Shown: positions 1 through 12,466, numbered from the stretch's first letter. The stretch: DNA of 64,000 bases from Arthrinium phaeospermum (GCA_006503535.1 QYRS01000003.1:1612001-1676000); one strand, 5' to 3'. Made by a program: numbers and translations. The notes: generated by a model from the sequence alone, not told the origin.

Positions 1-679
1 CAAAGCTATATCTAAAGGAACCCTGAGCAGCAAGAGTACTTTTGTTTTGACCAGTCGTTTCAGCGTATCTTCGAGTACGATGCGAAGAGAACCACACCAA
101 GCTATTATGTCTATAGATTAATGTGGTAAAAGATTGAAGTCCGTCTGCCGTGATGCCAATACCTACGACCCTGATTACCTAAGTGGGCTCTCCAGGTAGG
201 TGGGGTGGGTTTCCTTTCTAAGTGTGGTGAACACCTCGACTTACAAGACTTCACACACAGCACATCAATTTCAGAAGGTTATTTGCAAGAATTGAGGAGT
301 CGCTGGGACATCCGAGTAATATTTGGTTTGTTTGGTTGAAAGGCGCGTAATTGGCGACGGAGAAGCGGGCCTGACTGAGACTGGCTTGACTCGTCTCGTA
401 GATCGGATGGACCATGGTACAAAGTGAGCGTCGTGCTTGGTGCCACAGAGTCTCGATCAAATTGCAGACACCCCAGATTGAGGAAGGAGAGGGCGGGAAT
501 CGACTTTGAGGTTTTCCCAAGCTGTGCAAACAAGCAGTTAAGCTTGGGTTCTATCACCACTTAGGCCCAATCTCAGACAGAGGTTGGGTGGTCATTTGCC
601 CCGAACTCGCCGCTTTGACAATCCCGCATTGTTTCTGTCCGTCTCCGTGGTGTGACAGACCCATCATCCACAACCCGCC
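1..679. other. Intergenic/upstream region, no gene recognised
   Basis: No convincing gene is visible. Short open frames here overlap one another on the minus strand, have low-complexity composition and show no recognisable motif. The last 100 bases probably contain the leader of the plus-strand gene that begins at 680. Confidence 0.5.
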
Positions 680-1741
680 ATGCCCATCCGCCACGGCTCC
701 CCGCCCGCTCCGGCTCGGAGCAGAGATGACTCGGAAGAGGAGGACGAGGATGATGACCACGTTCACAAGACGGCCCGCGCAAACGGGAAACGGAATGCCG
801 GGGACGGTAGCAACAGTGACCCAAACAGCAGCAGCCACGGCGGCGACGCCATCCCGCGCTTGACGTGCTGGGCGCCCGCCATGTTCGTGCCCGCCAAGTT
901 CGACTACACACAGCCGCAGCAGTCCGCCGAGGAGCAGGAACAGCTGCCCCCGCACCAGCGGCTTAACAATCTGCTGGCCGACCTCGACGCCCATGCCGCG
1001 GCCGTGCGCGCCAACCACGCCTGGATGGTCGGGCGCGAGGCGCGGCGCATTCAGCAGGACACGGTCCGGGAGGAGGCCCAGATCATTGGGATGGGTGAGT
1101 CGCTGCCGCGCTCGAAACGTCTCCCGCCCAGCGACGCCGAGGAGGCCTCGCTGATCCGGAACATGTCGGCGGTGCCCGCAGAACTGCAGCAGCAACCGCA
1201 GAGGCGGCAATCCAATCCCAATACCATCCCCGCCTTTCGCCGGTCTTCCTACGACCGCAGCAATAGCAACAACAACAACGTCGCCGGCGGTGCCGCAGCA
1301 GACCCAGCCGCCACTGCTAACATGCTGCCCCCCACCGAGGTCCACATGAACTTCTCGTACCGCGATGTCTCCGCCCTGACCGTGGACAAGCGCGACACGC
1401 TGCGCGAGGCCGCCGTCACCAATGTACTCAATGTCGCGAGAAACGCCATGCACAGTGCTGACTGGTACGCGAGCGTGTGCCAGAAGAGGCGGAACGACAA
1501 GATCAGGGACCACGCGAATGAGAAAGCCAAGAGCTTTGCTCAGCAAACCGAAACGGGGTCATCCGGGAACCAAAACACAGCTAAGTCGGCGACTTCTTCT
1601 TCTGCGGCGATGACTAAACCCGCGAGCACGAACACGAATACGAGTGGCGGTATGCCGCGGAGAGTGAGCTTTGGTGGACTGGACGGGACTGCCGATTTGG
1701 GCGATCATGGAGGGGATATGCCTATGGATCTTGACTTATAA
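680..1741 (+). CDS. Conserved-looking hypothetical protein, 353 aa, function unknown
   Basis: An uninterrupted 353-codon frame starts with ATG at 680 and ends with TAA at 1739-1741. I do not recognise the family. The N-terminus is acidic and disordered (about residues 13-30, rich in D and E). Two stretches look structured: residues ~65-165, with helix-forming runs around LNNLLADLDAHAAAVRANH and REARRIQQDTVREEA, and residues ~215-285, with SYRDVSALTVDKRDTLREAA followed by a K/R/N-rich helix. The tail is S/T/N-rich and ends in MPMDLDL. There is no signal peptide and no membrane segment, so an intracellular protein is likely. The 330-aa frame on the opposite strand has the composition expected of a GC-rich shadow and was set aside. 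The gene runs tail to tail with RTP1, whose stop lies 281 bp away. Confidence 0.7.
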   Translation: MPIRHGSPPAPARSRDDSEEEDEDDDHVHKTARANGKRNAGDGSNSDPNSSSHGGDAIPRLTCWAPAMFVPAKFDYTQPQQSAEEQEQLPPHQRLNNLLADLDAHAAAVRANHAWMVGREARRIQQDTVREEAQIIGMGESLPRSKRLPPSDAEEASLIRNMSAVPAELQQQPQRRQSNPNTIPAFRRSSYDRSNSNNNNVAGGAAADPAATANMLPPTEVHMNFSYRDVSALTVDKRDTLREAAVTNVLNVARNAMHSADWYASVCQKRRNDKIRDHANEKAKSFAQQTETGSSGNQNTAKSATSSSAAMTKPASTNTNTSGGMPRRVSFGGLDGTADLGDHGGDMPMDLDL

Positions 1742-2021
1742 GGGCTAAGGATGTGCTCTATCTGAGTCGGAGGGTACTGAGAGGACCAAGGGTGTACACT
1801 CTAGAAGGCTGAGCAGATGATACCCTAGGCCATGGTTGCGATGATTGGCCTGAAAGAATGAGTCTGTACCTATGTGGGCATACGCTGTACAGCAGTGTGC
1901 CGTGAAACAGAAGCAGAACATGGCCTTCAATATAAGTAAAGGAGATGGCTGACTTGGTCAGATCCTCTTAGATTCATGATAGCTCCTTCCTATTTTGTGA
2001 CTATACAACTACGCACAGTGT

Positions 2022-4786
2022 CTACTCAATCTCCTCTATCAACGGCTTTGGCCTCCGGGCTCCTTTATCCTCCAACTTGGGCAGATTGACCTCGAGCCCA
2101 GCAATCCTCGTAAACGCCGGCCCCGCGTCCTGCGCCTCGGGGAGCATCGCCGTGACCTGCCAGTTCCGCAAGCTCTCCACGACATCCTGGGCGTGCTGCT
2201 GCACGAGCCCATCATTGTCAGTCTGCGCGACATATTCGAGGATCTGCACAATGTGCTCGCGGCTAGCGTCCGCGAGTCCAAAGCCCAGGCGCCGCCGCTG
2301 CTCGCGGGCGTCGGCCAAGGCCTTGACGAAGGTTAGGATCAGCACGATGGCGGCGCGCCGGAGAATGGCCTTCTCCATCTCGGGCTCCATGGTGAGGATG
2401 TTGACGCAGAGGTCGACCGATCCCTCGACGAGCGTCGCGCCGATACCCGCGATGTTGGTCTCGAGGCCCACGAGGAAGATGGACAGCGCGGAGCTGCGCA
2501 TGCGTACGTCCTCGGTGCCGCGCTTGCTCTCCCAGCCCTGCAAGATCTGGGAGAGGATCTCGTCTCGCTTCTTCTCCTCCTCCGTCTGCTCGTCTGCCAT
2601 CTCTTTGCTGAGGTCCGGCACTTCGCCACCCCATGCGGTCTTCGCGGCTCTGTTCTGTCGTTCGCGCAGACGTTCTTCCCGGGCCTGCTTCTCTTCCGTT
2701 TTGGGCCGATGACCCCGGCGTCCGGCTATAGAAAGAAGACTCTCCGCTGCCTGCGAGGCTATTTCGCCCGAGAAGGTATCACCAAGCCGTTGTATGACTT
2801 GTAGGATCGCCTCGCCAAAGCGGAGTCGCGTGTCGACGTTCGCTTCCTCGTTGGCGTCCACGTAACGCTCTAGAATCTCCTTGACGACGGAATTTGGATG
2901 CTTCTCGGCGAGCTGAACAAAGAGCTTCATCACCCGAAGGTTGATATAGTCTTCCTCTTCAGCTAGTAGGGACGAGAGCAGCACCACTACGCCCTGTATG
3001 TCAAGTATGCTACTACTATTCCGAATCAGGCCTGAAATAAGATTCAAGCCCTCGGAGCGCACCGGCGGAGGTGAATCGGCTTGAGTGATGTAAGATAAAG
3101 CCAAGTTGTAGGTTTTGCGATCTTCGACCTGGCGGTCCGTCGGCGCCGTTGGGCGTTCTGACGGATCATCCACTTCATCTCTGTATCTCAAGACAAGAGA
3201 AAGGTTGCGTGCAGTCTGCGAAAGTTCTCGGTGATTCTCTTTGGTGATCTTGTCCAGCGAAGCTTCAATACTGCTAAGGAGCTTGCCATCAGCCTCTGTC
3301 TTCTGGAAACTTGGTGCCGTGATGACAATGTTGACTAGACTCAGCGCAACAGACGCGCTGTCAACATTATCCGGGGAGACGCAGAAGTCAGCCAGAATGC
3401 GCTCTGACAGCTCCAGCATCCCTTTAGAGTCTGCAATCAGCCTGTCGGGAATCTTATCGAGCATGGTCTGCAAAACTTTGGACTGTACAATCTGTAACGC
3501 TGGGTCTGCGTCGCCGTCCAGCGCCATTGTGACCTGAATCCCATCGGCCCTGGTTTGATGCTTGAACGACTGTTCAAACAGTAACAGAAACAGTTTGGAT
3601 GTATCTGATTCGGATGCTGTGGCTTGCAACAGCTCTATCAATGCTGTAGATTTGATTTCCAAGGAGCTCCAATTCAGTTCTGGTACCACCGTTGCGGACT
3701 TGCCACGACGTCGTTTGACCGTAATACTCGATTTCTCAGAGCTTTCATACGTCCAGTGAGCATCGTCTGAGAGATCCCTTCCATTACACAGGAGGTTGCT
3801 AACGATCAATGAATACTTCTCTGTGGAGCCCGAAATCTTCAGGTAAATCTGAAGTAATGTCTTAGCGGGCTTGCAAAATTGTTCCAAGCATGCCTCATCA
3901 GTCTCAGGCCATGAAGACAATGTCCACAGAGGGAGGAGTAAAGGGGCAAGGAGCCTGCCGGTCAACCCGGGATTCGGGTGGGCATTGAGCAAGGCCGTCA
4001 AACGTCGTAATGCTAGCGCAAGCTCGTCTGGCTGAACAATGGCCGTTTCCTTCTGCAGATCCACCACTGCATCGGGTCCTGCACTGAACACTAGGGTCTC
4101 AGACGCGGGCTTCTGAGTGGACAAGGACGGGTTGATGACGGCGACCATGGGCTCGGCGAACACTCTCCACCCGGGGGATCCCGGTGCACCGAACTGCTTT
4201 CGGCCAAGGATACCATATCCAATGATGTAGGCTGCGGCTTTGACGAGATCGGCGCCTTCCTTGCCATCCAACAGTTCGAGGAGCTGAGGGGCGATGCCAG
4301 AGAACCATTTATCGGCGTCAACACTGGCCGGGGGGACGGCAAGGAGGCCCGTCGCCATCTTTAGAGCTTCGAGCGTGATATTCGCTCCCTGCTTCTGGGG
4401 CGCAGCCGCTTCAGAGGTCTTCACGGTGCTGGACGGGTGGGAAGCGAAGACGAACTCTATCGTCGCTCTTACACCGTCTTGCCGCTGGGGCATCAGGGTC
4501 AAAAGGTCCATCAAATGCAACCTGAGCCATCTGGGCACCCGATCGGGTTTGATCAGAGCATTCAAGGCTGCTATTAAAGACGATGTTCCTGTTCTTTGGG
4601 GACGTTCAGAAGAATGTCCTTCTGGTAATGGGTCTGAATTGCTACAGCCTACCTTGATAAGAGTTGGCTCAGCTCGCGCTGTCCCTCGGAACGGGCGCCA
4701 TCGTCGCCGTCTGGGTTAAAGGCTTTCCTCCCGACGCTCTCTATCGACGAGACAAGCGACCCTTTGGTCTCCGGCTTGGTTTCCAT
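2022..4786 (-). CDS. RTP1: RNA polymerase II assembly factor RTP1 (TANGO6 family)
   Basis: This is an armadillo/HEAT-like alpha-solenoid protein of the Rtp1/TANGO6 family, which in yeast helps assemble RNA polymerase subunits and import them into the nucleus. The family was assigned by overall similarity: helical repeats throughout and a conserved C-terminal block (residues ~690-860) with the RMRSSALSIFLVGLETNIAG and ILRRAAIVLILTFVKAL helices. I rebuilt two exons: 4786..4653, starting METKPETKGS, and 4593..2022. They join in phase 2 across a 59-nt intron (donor GTAGGC, acceptor CCAAAG) to give 901 aa. The longest uninterrupted frame begins only at an internal TTG, so the first exon is needed for an ATG start. 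The charged run KTEEKQAREERLRERQNRAA precedes the C-terminal domain. Confidence 0.82.
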
Positions 4787-7529
4787 GATCGGCCTTCAGA
4801 AGCGAACACGCTGGTCAAGGGGTAATCAATAGGAGTAGTTGTCGGATTGGCAAGGAGGCCACACGATCGAATTATCCAGTCATGAAGCCTCTCCGATCTC
4901 CGAGGTGTGGTAGTGGCACGAATAGTGCTAGTGGAGCATGCCTAAAAATGTGCGTTTGCAGCTTCTAAGAGGTTCTGTACGCAGCTGCTAATCATGTCAA
5001 TAGCTAGCAACGGAGCCGCTGTCATTCAGTGCATTCATCCAACATATGACTAAGTACTACCTGCCTACCTACTTTGGGTTTAATTTTAACCCAGAGATAG
5101 ATATGACAAATCAAAAGAAGGATCTATCTGTACACTGATCCAGTATTTAAGGCAACAAATTGTTGAAGTGTTACTACCTGTCTGATAGGTACCTACATAT
5201 AATGGCGGGCAGACGCCTAAAAGACACCCTGATAGCGCCCCCACTTTTGGTGGTCGTTGCTATGCCAAGCACTCCCGATATATTAAACGCGTCTTGGAGC
5301 GCGTCGGAAATGCTTACCCTCCCTTCTCTTCTTCATACCTCCATCATATCACCAGCGCACACCAGGAACTCTTGGGCCAGCATCTGAAATAGGGTCGTTG
5401 CTGGGAACTTCGTTCGAGATAGGAAAAGTATCGTTTATGGCTTCTGCTTCGTTTCACTCAAGGGAAAAGCTCTCTCGCCTTCGTCCTGGTAAAGGAACGA
5501 CGGGCATCACACAAGTTGCAGCAAACGCCTACCCCACAGTCCTCCGACTCCCGTTTTCCGCAAGGAATGTCTTCGGACCCCATGGTCGGTTCTTGGGCCT
5601 CCACGCAACACGTCGCAGCTCGGGGTCGCAGCGGGCCTGATGTGCTAGCCGCGTGAGGATTTGTTGCGGCAGGAGCAGGGACCCCCAGCCGGACTGGGCT
5701 ACCACAAGGCCGGCTACTGGGAACGCGGTTTCGGAACTTAACCCTAAGCACACACTTGGTTCGAGTCTTGCGCTCCACAGTCGTCCGGGATTCGCCTTCT
5801 ACGCGGGCGGTGGTTCCCGCCATGTCATGCTCTGCTGCAAAGCAGGGCGTGTTCAGGCGGTCCCTGCCGTCAAGCCGAAGGGTGATGGGACATTCCAGAC
5901 GCCCCCCAGCGGGGCGAGTGAGGGCAGGCACCATGAGTCCAAATCGGTAAGAACTCCTGGCCTGGAGTCGCTCGTCGGAGCTTTGCCACTGGAAGTCGTA
6001 CTCTGACCAATATGAATCGTCTCGGCGATGGCTCTGCTCGACGTTGAGAGGAAGACGTATGCGGCATGCTTTAGATTCAGGACTGTAGAAACCTGGATAT
6101 CTTTCCAGGGTGGGACGCGAGGGAGAGCGCAGGCTTGGCCACATACAGCCAGAAACATCGAAACTTCATGTACAGACCTCGTGTCCTATTCGCCGGCATT
6201 GCACAGTCTCCTGTAGACCCTGTGTAAGCGATGGACATGCAGCTACAACAGAAGGTTCACCTTGTTCTGACCATCTGCCATCCTGTATGCTTTGAGTACC
6301 CTCTAGTCCCATGTCAGTTCCTCTCGATCTTGCCAGTCCTCGGCCAACCCCGGACTGGTCTGCATTCGCTTCCGCGTCCACTCCTCGAGACTAGGGAGGG
6401 GCCTCCTGGGTCCTCGTGCTGGTATTCGCCAGGCGAGATACTTCGGTGTGATTCGGTCAGGCGCATTAACCAGAGGTGGTAGGTGGTGTCCTACCGCCGA
6501 AATGGACGCCAAACCCTCCGTTGGTATTCGCTTGAATATTCAACGGATGTGCCTCGTCGGTGTCCGGAAGGGCTCATGTCGAGATGATAGCGTGGCTTTT
6601 ACTGATGTCTTTTGGCCATGCGGAACTGCCCTCCACGCGACATTTTCATGTTCGAAGGAGAGGAATCAAAAACTAGTCTTCGTGGGCAATGCATTGAACA
6701 GAGAGAGCTCCTTTGAAGTGGCAGGCAGCGCCAATACCTTACTGGACTCCGACTCCCACCTCGACCATGTTTGGGATGGTGCTGGCTAGATGAAGGGTGC
6801 ATGTTGTGCTGTTGAGGCAGGACGGTCTCTGAGCAGCTTCCGGCAGCTTGGCATGAAACAATACTGGGACCCATCTCGAGTTGGTGTCAAAGCTGAGTGC
6901 TTGTCCGGTATTGTGGATTGACTTGGTGCTATTGCTGCACACAAATTTTTTGATTCACTATTCGGAGTTTTCTGGATAAACGCATCGTGGCTGCTCTTCG
7001 CCATCCCGATGGATGAGAGCAGTCCACTCCCCCTTTTTAAAGATAAGACTCATCAACCCTTCCTCCAACGCTCCAAACTCTGTTAGCCATACTGACTCGG
7101 TACTGTATGTTATCAGTCAAACATACATGTTATTAAGCAATAACAAATTATCACATTCATGGGGGCAGAAATAAAGTAGAAACATCAAGCAAATACTACA
7201 AGATATAATCAAACCTCATCGAGACAGGGTTGATTGCTCCTCGTGATCGATGCTGGCAACGCCCCAACAAGGCATGTGTGATATTCCGCTCGCGTAATGC
7301 TGGCACCAACTCGGATGAACATGCGTTCCCGGTATCGGAATTCACTAAACCTATCTACTTCACGATATTGGGAACACCATGCTTTGCCTGGACGGCCACC
7401 AGTCATGACATGCTACCTGCCTCCTTGTACGATTGGGTATCTCCCGCCGGTATATCTAAATTCAAAGCATTCATAGATTATGGCGGTTTGCAACCCGCTC
7501 GATTCTAATTACTTATTCGGCATACTACA
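4787..7529. other. Gene-poor spacer, 2.7 kb
   Basis: No gene could be supported. Open frames up to 228 codons occur around 5.4-6.1 kb on both strands, but they overlap each other and show no motif, signal peptide or plausible splice structure. The 7080-7210 part is AT-rich. RTP1's promoter must lie at the left end. Confidence 0.5.
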
Positions 7530-7931
7530 TTATGGCCATTGGTTGGAAGTTGCAATAGCGAGCCCCCGACGCGCAAGTGCTTGTCTGTAACGGTGCAGCT
7601 TTGCCTTATGGCGTGTTGACATGGCATCTCTGATCCTGATCAACAATCTTCGTCCAAAAAAACTACTCTTACTACTTGCTTCTTGAATATCTATCCCACA
7701 AGGGCCTTCGTCGTATTGCCCGCACTCATACCCGAAATCACTCACGTGTACGATGTCTACTTCGCAGCGTTCAAGTACGAACAGATCCTCGGGTAATACT
7801 TCTCCAACGGTATCAATCGTGATAAGCATCGGCAGCATGTCCTCGGCCAATGGAACAGCGACCTGGACGTATACACCTTGAAGTGCGCCGAGCCAGCCGT
7901 AGGGCTCATTGTCGGCAACCTTAACTTGCAT
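7530..7931 (-). CDS. Possible small acidic protein or first exon, 133 codons, unassigned
   Basis: An ATG-initiated frame of 133 codons looks more protein-like than its neighbours: mixed hydrophobic and acidic residues with little repetition, for example AVPLAEDMLPMLITIDTVGE and LERCEVDIVHVSDFGYECG. The codons after IVH read GTGAGT, a good 5' splice site, so the coding part may stop near 7750 and continue in an exon I could not place. There is no recognisable domain, signal peptide or membrane helix. It stands alone in a gene-poor region and could be a relic or chance. Confidence 0.25.
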   Translation of the reverse strand: MQVKVADNEPYGWLGALQGVYVQVAVPLAEDMLPMLITIDTVGEVLPEDLFVLERCEVDIVHVSDFGYECGQYDEGPCGIDIQEASSKSSFFGRRLLIRIRDAMSTRHKAKLHRYRQALARRGLAIATSNQWP

Positions 7932-8166
7932 CTAGGATTCCAACATATATGGGCCTTGCTACTGCTTATTATCAAGGCATGTCGGATAGGGTACCATAGC
8001 ATCTCGTGGGACTCACACCAGACCGCCAGTTAACAGCCAAATGTAGAGACACCGACTCTTGTAAGCATCCTTATATCGCTTGAGACGCTTACTTTGAAAT
8101 CTGGCTAGCAGACAGCATCAGAAGCCATGTCTCCCACGTACCTAACCACAGGACTGCGGGTCACGG

Positions 8167-8376
8167 CGGTGTGACTTCCACACCGAGTTGCGGGCAATGG
8201 ATCCAGGCGACTGCCTCGATGGCGCCGATTTCCTGGGCCTCAACCATCAATTGAGGGGATACTGCAGCAAGGTCTGGAGCGGCGAGAATTACTGCATACA
8301 GCTACCCGACGGGCCGGTTTGCGTCGTGCGAACCGTGACCGTGGTGCCAGAGCGTGTGCAAGCTTGCAGTTGGTAG
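8167..8376 (+). pseudogene. Fragment resembling a LysM domain, split over two frames
   Basis: The frame ending at 8376 encodes GDCLDGADFLGLNHQLRGYC followed by SKVWSGENYCIQLPDGP. This resembles the second half of a fungal LysM repeat, usually of the form DF..LNP.L...C..LW.GYYYC. The other frame, at 8189-8212, reads CGQWIQAT, like the start of a fungal LysM (C.KWY.V..GD.C). The two halves are therefore in different frames, and the middle of the repeat is missing. No signal peptide is found upstream. LysM proteins bind chitin and act as secreted effectors or wall-binding modules. The assignment rests on pattern only, and chance resemblance is possible. Confidence 0.3.
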
Positions 8377-11300
8377 GTAGTACGGCGACTGCCCGTGCGT
8401 ATGCGGTGTGAACCGTGATGGAATGGGGAGAGACCGTGGGTCGTAGCGGAGAAAGAGAGGGGGTCAGAGAGGGGATTCTCAGTTCATTAGCTACGTATGT
8501 CAAGCAAGCAACATGCGGGCATACCAGCCTCTGGATTTCTTCATATCTCACCGAGCAGATGCTCAGGCGTGCATTTCCGGCCCTGGACACCATCCACGGT
8601 GGACACAAAGTCGTACCCGTCAGCATCCCTCTACAAATGCCGCAACGGTATGATTTGCCAACGCATCGGTGCATGCATGTATGGACAGCAGACAGAAACC
8701 TCTTCCCCACGATGGACTCATGAATGAGCCATGCTGCTATGATCACGATGCACCAACTTCTCAACAATCAACGGGAAACGTTCTGGGAGTTCGTCAATCT
8801 CTGGAGACAGGACCATTCATATGCTGTTCGGGTATCAAGTGCAACGTTAGACAACGAGATTTGCGCCATATCTTATGGGCTGATGGCATATGGGACGATT
8901 CAGATGCTCCAGAAGGGCGCAATGATCATGTCAGCTCTGTCTGTCCACCTCAGTGTTTGCTCTGTGGTTCGTTTGAGTTTAACGAAGCTTTGCGGAGGCC
9001 CTTTGGGGGGTTGACAATTCACAATTCATGACTCAACCTTACCTCGAAGGGGAACAAGATGCCACTTCGGTAGTCCTAAAACAAGACACTCGTACATAGG
9101 GAATCTCAAGATGGCAGATGGAAAGACTGATGAACCAGACGCACCGACAGAGCATCGAATTGAATCTCGACAACAGCCACACTAGCCACGATAGGTCGCG
9201 CTCCTTTTGCCACATATGCACAGCCACACGCACACACACGTGGGTGTGACGGAATTTTTCTGATCGGCGCCCCGGCAATTAAAAAGGGCTCCGGCAGATG
9301 ATGACATCTCGGGAAGCAAACAGGTTCCAGAGTAGCTGTGCCAACACGGTCCAGCACACTGTGTGCATCCTTTCGTATTATTACGGGATATGGAAATGGG
9401 GGTTGTCTATGCTTCCCAAGGGATCTCAGGGACCAAGAAGGGGACCAAGCCTTCCATGGAAAACGACTGGAAGAGCATACAAGTGACCCTTGCTCAGCTG
9501 AAGAGATGACGAGAAGGTAGATCAGATGTCGACCTCGAAGCTGCAAATTGGATGTTTCGTTTCCACCTATCCGCTGCTCCGGGCACTCTATTCTACAGGG
9601 CTGTGAAGTCGGTGGTAGCGCCAAGAAGGTTCCGGGCAGCTCGGGACTCAATCGCTGAGACAGCCAACCTTCCAGCGTGAAGAGTGAGGAGTTGCGCATT
9701 TTCAGCCTTACGATTAGGTGCTACGCAGGTTAATTAGTTGACAGCTTGGCAGTTATCTGCCACGCCCTACTTGGGGCGCAGGTGAAACCTCATTTGGGTA
9801 GTTGGTAGTCTCGACCGACGCGCCCGCACCTGCTCCTGGGCTGTCTACTGGTCTGTCCTGGCTCCTGGCTGGCCCCTTAGAATTGGTCCGACTCCAGTTG
9901 CAACTTGCAACGCCGGTTTTTGTGACTACAGCTGGTGATTACCAGATTAAATTCGGGCCAGTTGCCAACACGGTGCATGTGAGTGAAACGATCTCGTGGG
10001 GGCGATCGCCCGCTATATTTGGATGGTGGCAGATCCCCCTGGCATAAAGCCTGCATGACTTCCAGGATGAACCATCAGTGCCGAAGCCAACTTTAAAGAA
10101 AAGACAAAAAAAAAAACCGCGACTTGGTTCTGACTTGGTGACCGAACCGCAGCTATGGTAATTGCGGTGCTGTCCTCTTGCTGAGCCATGACCACATACG
10201 GACCTGTCCGGTTGGTCGCATTCTTGGAATTCTTCCGTGACCAAGGAAAGGTGAGAAAATTCGACATGAGAAAAATGGGTTGCCGGAACATCCGGAGCGC
10301 CCCGGGTGCGATCGGCGTGGGCACGGCGTTTCAAAGAGGCCGACTCGCCGGTGGAGCCTTTCGAGGTTGGAAATGTCTCACAGCGCACGGATTGGACATT
10401 TTATGCATCGAGGGTCAAATCGACGAGCTGGCTTCTGGCTGGCTGTCAGGCGGTGGCAGTGTGGCCAGCAAATCTATTGCTCAATGCCTTCAGTCCGATC
10501 TACGGTTCGGAGTAATCAAGCAATCTACCTTGGACAATGACAGGACAGCAAATGGCAAGGGGGCGCTTGTCGGGTCCGAATTTTAGAGTTGAGCGGATGG
10601 GCTGCCTCCCAGTGCAACGGAGTCGCTGGGTAGAGGCTAGAGCAGGCACCAGAAAGTCCAAAGTCTATCGCACACTCTCAGGCTCAGGGCAGTCAGCCGT
10701 TGCGGTGGTGCTTCTGTAATGAAGAAAGTTCTCAGGCGTCTGGCTCAGCCATCCGCCAAGTGGACCGGAGCAAATCAAACAGCACAACTCACCTCCTCGT
10801 TGGTCCTGGATCGGGCAATTTCACAAGAGATTGGTGTGGTGGCAGTGCTGAGCCATCCTGACGGTGGTCCTGTGCCGCCCTATCAAATCCCATCCTGTGT
10901 GAGCCCGGCTCGCTTCTGCAGCTCGCTTTCGCAAGCGAGCCAGAGGACAGATTGCCAGGCCGTCAAGAGTCGTCGTGTTCCAGCATCGTCAACAAGCAGA
11001 ATGCCAAATAGGCAGACGAATTCCAGTGCCGGTGATAGGTGAAGCAAAGGAAAACACCGCTCGCACTCGCTCGGCTCCCGCACCAGCCATCAGGTATCCT
11101 TCTCGTAAATGCGAAGCACACAAGAGCGGGTTTCACTAGCGGTACTAAAGTGGTGCCGCATTATGCACTGCACGCACGCACGCACCGCAAAAGCAAAGCA
11201 AGCTCGAGAGATATGCTCATTGCTCGCTGAATTTATGTATCTGACTCTCTCCACGGCTGGAATATGACCTTTCCTCGAGCAAGTAATCAAGCAATCTAGG

Positions 11301-12466
11301 GCCTACGAGCAAGTATGTGCAACTGCATCGGGTGGAACACGATGTTAGGCCGATCCAGTTCGTATCCTACGTTTGATAGCCAATAGCTCGGGTCTAGAGC
11401 CGGCTGTGATATCGCACTCTACTTTTGATCGCCCGACTGATGAACAACGCAACGCAAGGTTCGATGGCGGTGGTTGTCCTGTCCTGTCCTGAGGTTGGGG
11501 AGATTTGTTTACGAGGTGAAACACCTCCGGGCCTCGACATAGTTGGGGGGTAACAGCCAGCGCCAATTGGTTCGAATTTCGCGCTGCCCGCAACCTGCAG
11601 CGAGTATACGTCGTCTTCGTCGTCCTCGCCATCGTCATCCGCATCACACCGCTGGGCACGGCGCCGGACGATTTGCAACTGTTATCGCTCGATGCTTTGT
11701 ACGGCTTCATGATGCCGCCGCAATAGGAAAGAGCCAAGATGACCCAGCGTCGTCATCGTGAAGGCCGCAGGGAGGGGGACGGCACAGGGTGGCTCGGAGG
11801 AGGGGGGATAAGCAGCTCGGAGCATCCCAGACGATAATAATAACACAACTGGAATCCATAACTTGTACATGCACAGCTCGCACAATTTGTACTGTAGGGA
11901 AAGTACGCTGTTCTGCCAGATCAGGGCTGCTTGTGCAGAGCGGAGACTGCGCCCAGGAGCTTTGTGGTCTCGTCAGCAGCGCCAGCGCCCCCTATTGGCT
12001 GGGCTAGCAAGTATCTGTGTTGAAGAGCTTACGCGTCCTTTTCCACGGGCCAAGATGCCAGACCCCTGTCGAGCTGCCGGACGGGGGCCAAGTTGTGCCA
12101 AGCCCCTGTGCTGCCCACCTTGGACGGCAAGTGCCCTTTTCCCCAGGCATCCATAACCCCCAAATCCCCGTTCTTGTCGCCTGTTTGTGCCCGGTTTCTG
12201 TCACTCTTTTTCCCAACAACGAAACACCTCTCTGACATTAACTTCCAACAACCATCAACAACCACACCACACCACCTTCCAATACCATTCCCTACGTTCG
12301 TTCCCATCTATACCGATTGCAACACCAACACCAACAACAAAACAACAACAACAACAACATATCAATCACCAATTCACTTTCAATCTCCTATCGTTAAACC
12401 GCTTATCAGTTAGTCGGGCCCGGAGCCTTTTGCTCACAGATTCAACAAAAAAACAACAACAACACT
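8377..12466. other. Gene-poor spacer and bZIP promoter/leader, 4.1 kb
   Basis: No gene is supported between 8377 and about 12000. Frames of 100-197 codons around 9.1-9.7 kb and 10.2-10.6 kb lack motifs and overlap on opposite strands. The right end has the look of the bZIP messenger leader. From about 12157 to the start codon at 12467 there is no ATG. The leader is C/A-rich with a CAA/CAACA run at about 12320-12360. A 33-codon upstream ORF lies at 12055-12156 and would be translated only if transcription begins before it. Confidence 0.5.
12320..12360 (+). repeat. CAA-rich low-complexity tract in the bZIP leader
   Basis: A short CCAACA/CAACAA run lies 110 bases before the bZIP start codon. 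Unstructured CA-rich leaders are common upstream of highly translated or regulated fungal genes. Only the composition is seen here. Confidence 0.6.

Noticed and set aside
554..1546. 330-codon open frame on the minus strand opposite the first gene
   Set aside because: It is the antisense shadow of a GC-rich coding frame. The plus-strand frame has ATG, a complete stop-to-stop structure and more natural composition.
4594..4720. Alternative reading of the RTP1 5' part without an intron
   Set aside because: The frame is open back to a TAA near 4720 but contains no ATG. The spliced version begins with an ATG and joins in phase.
5458..6144. 228-codon minus-strand frame and overlapping plus-strand frames in the 5-6 kb spacer
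   Set aside because: No domain, signal peptide or splice context. Frames on both strands are similarly open, as expected from local GC content.
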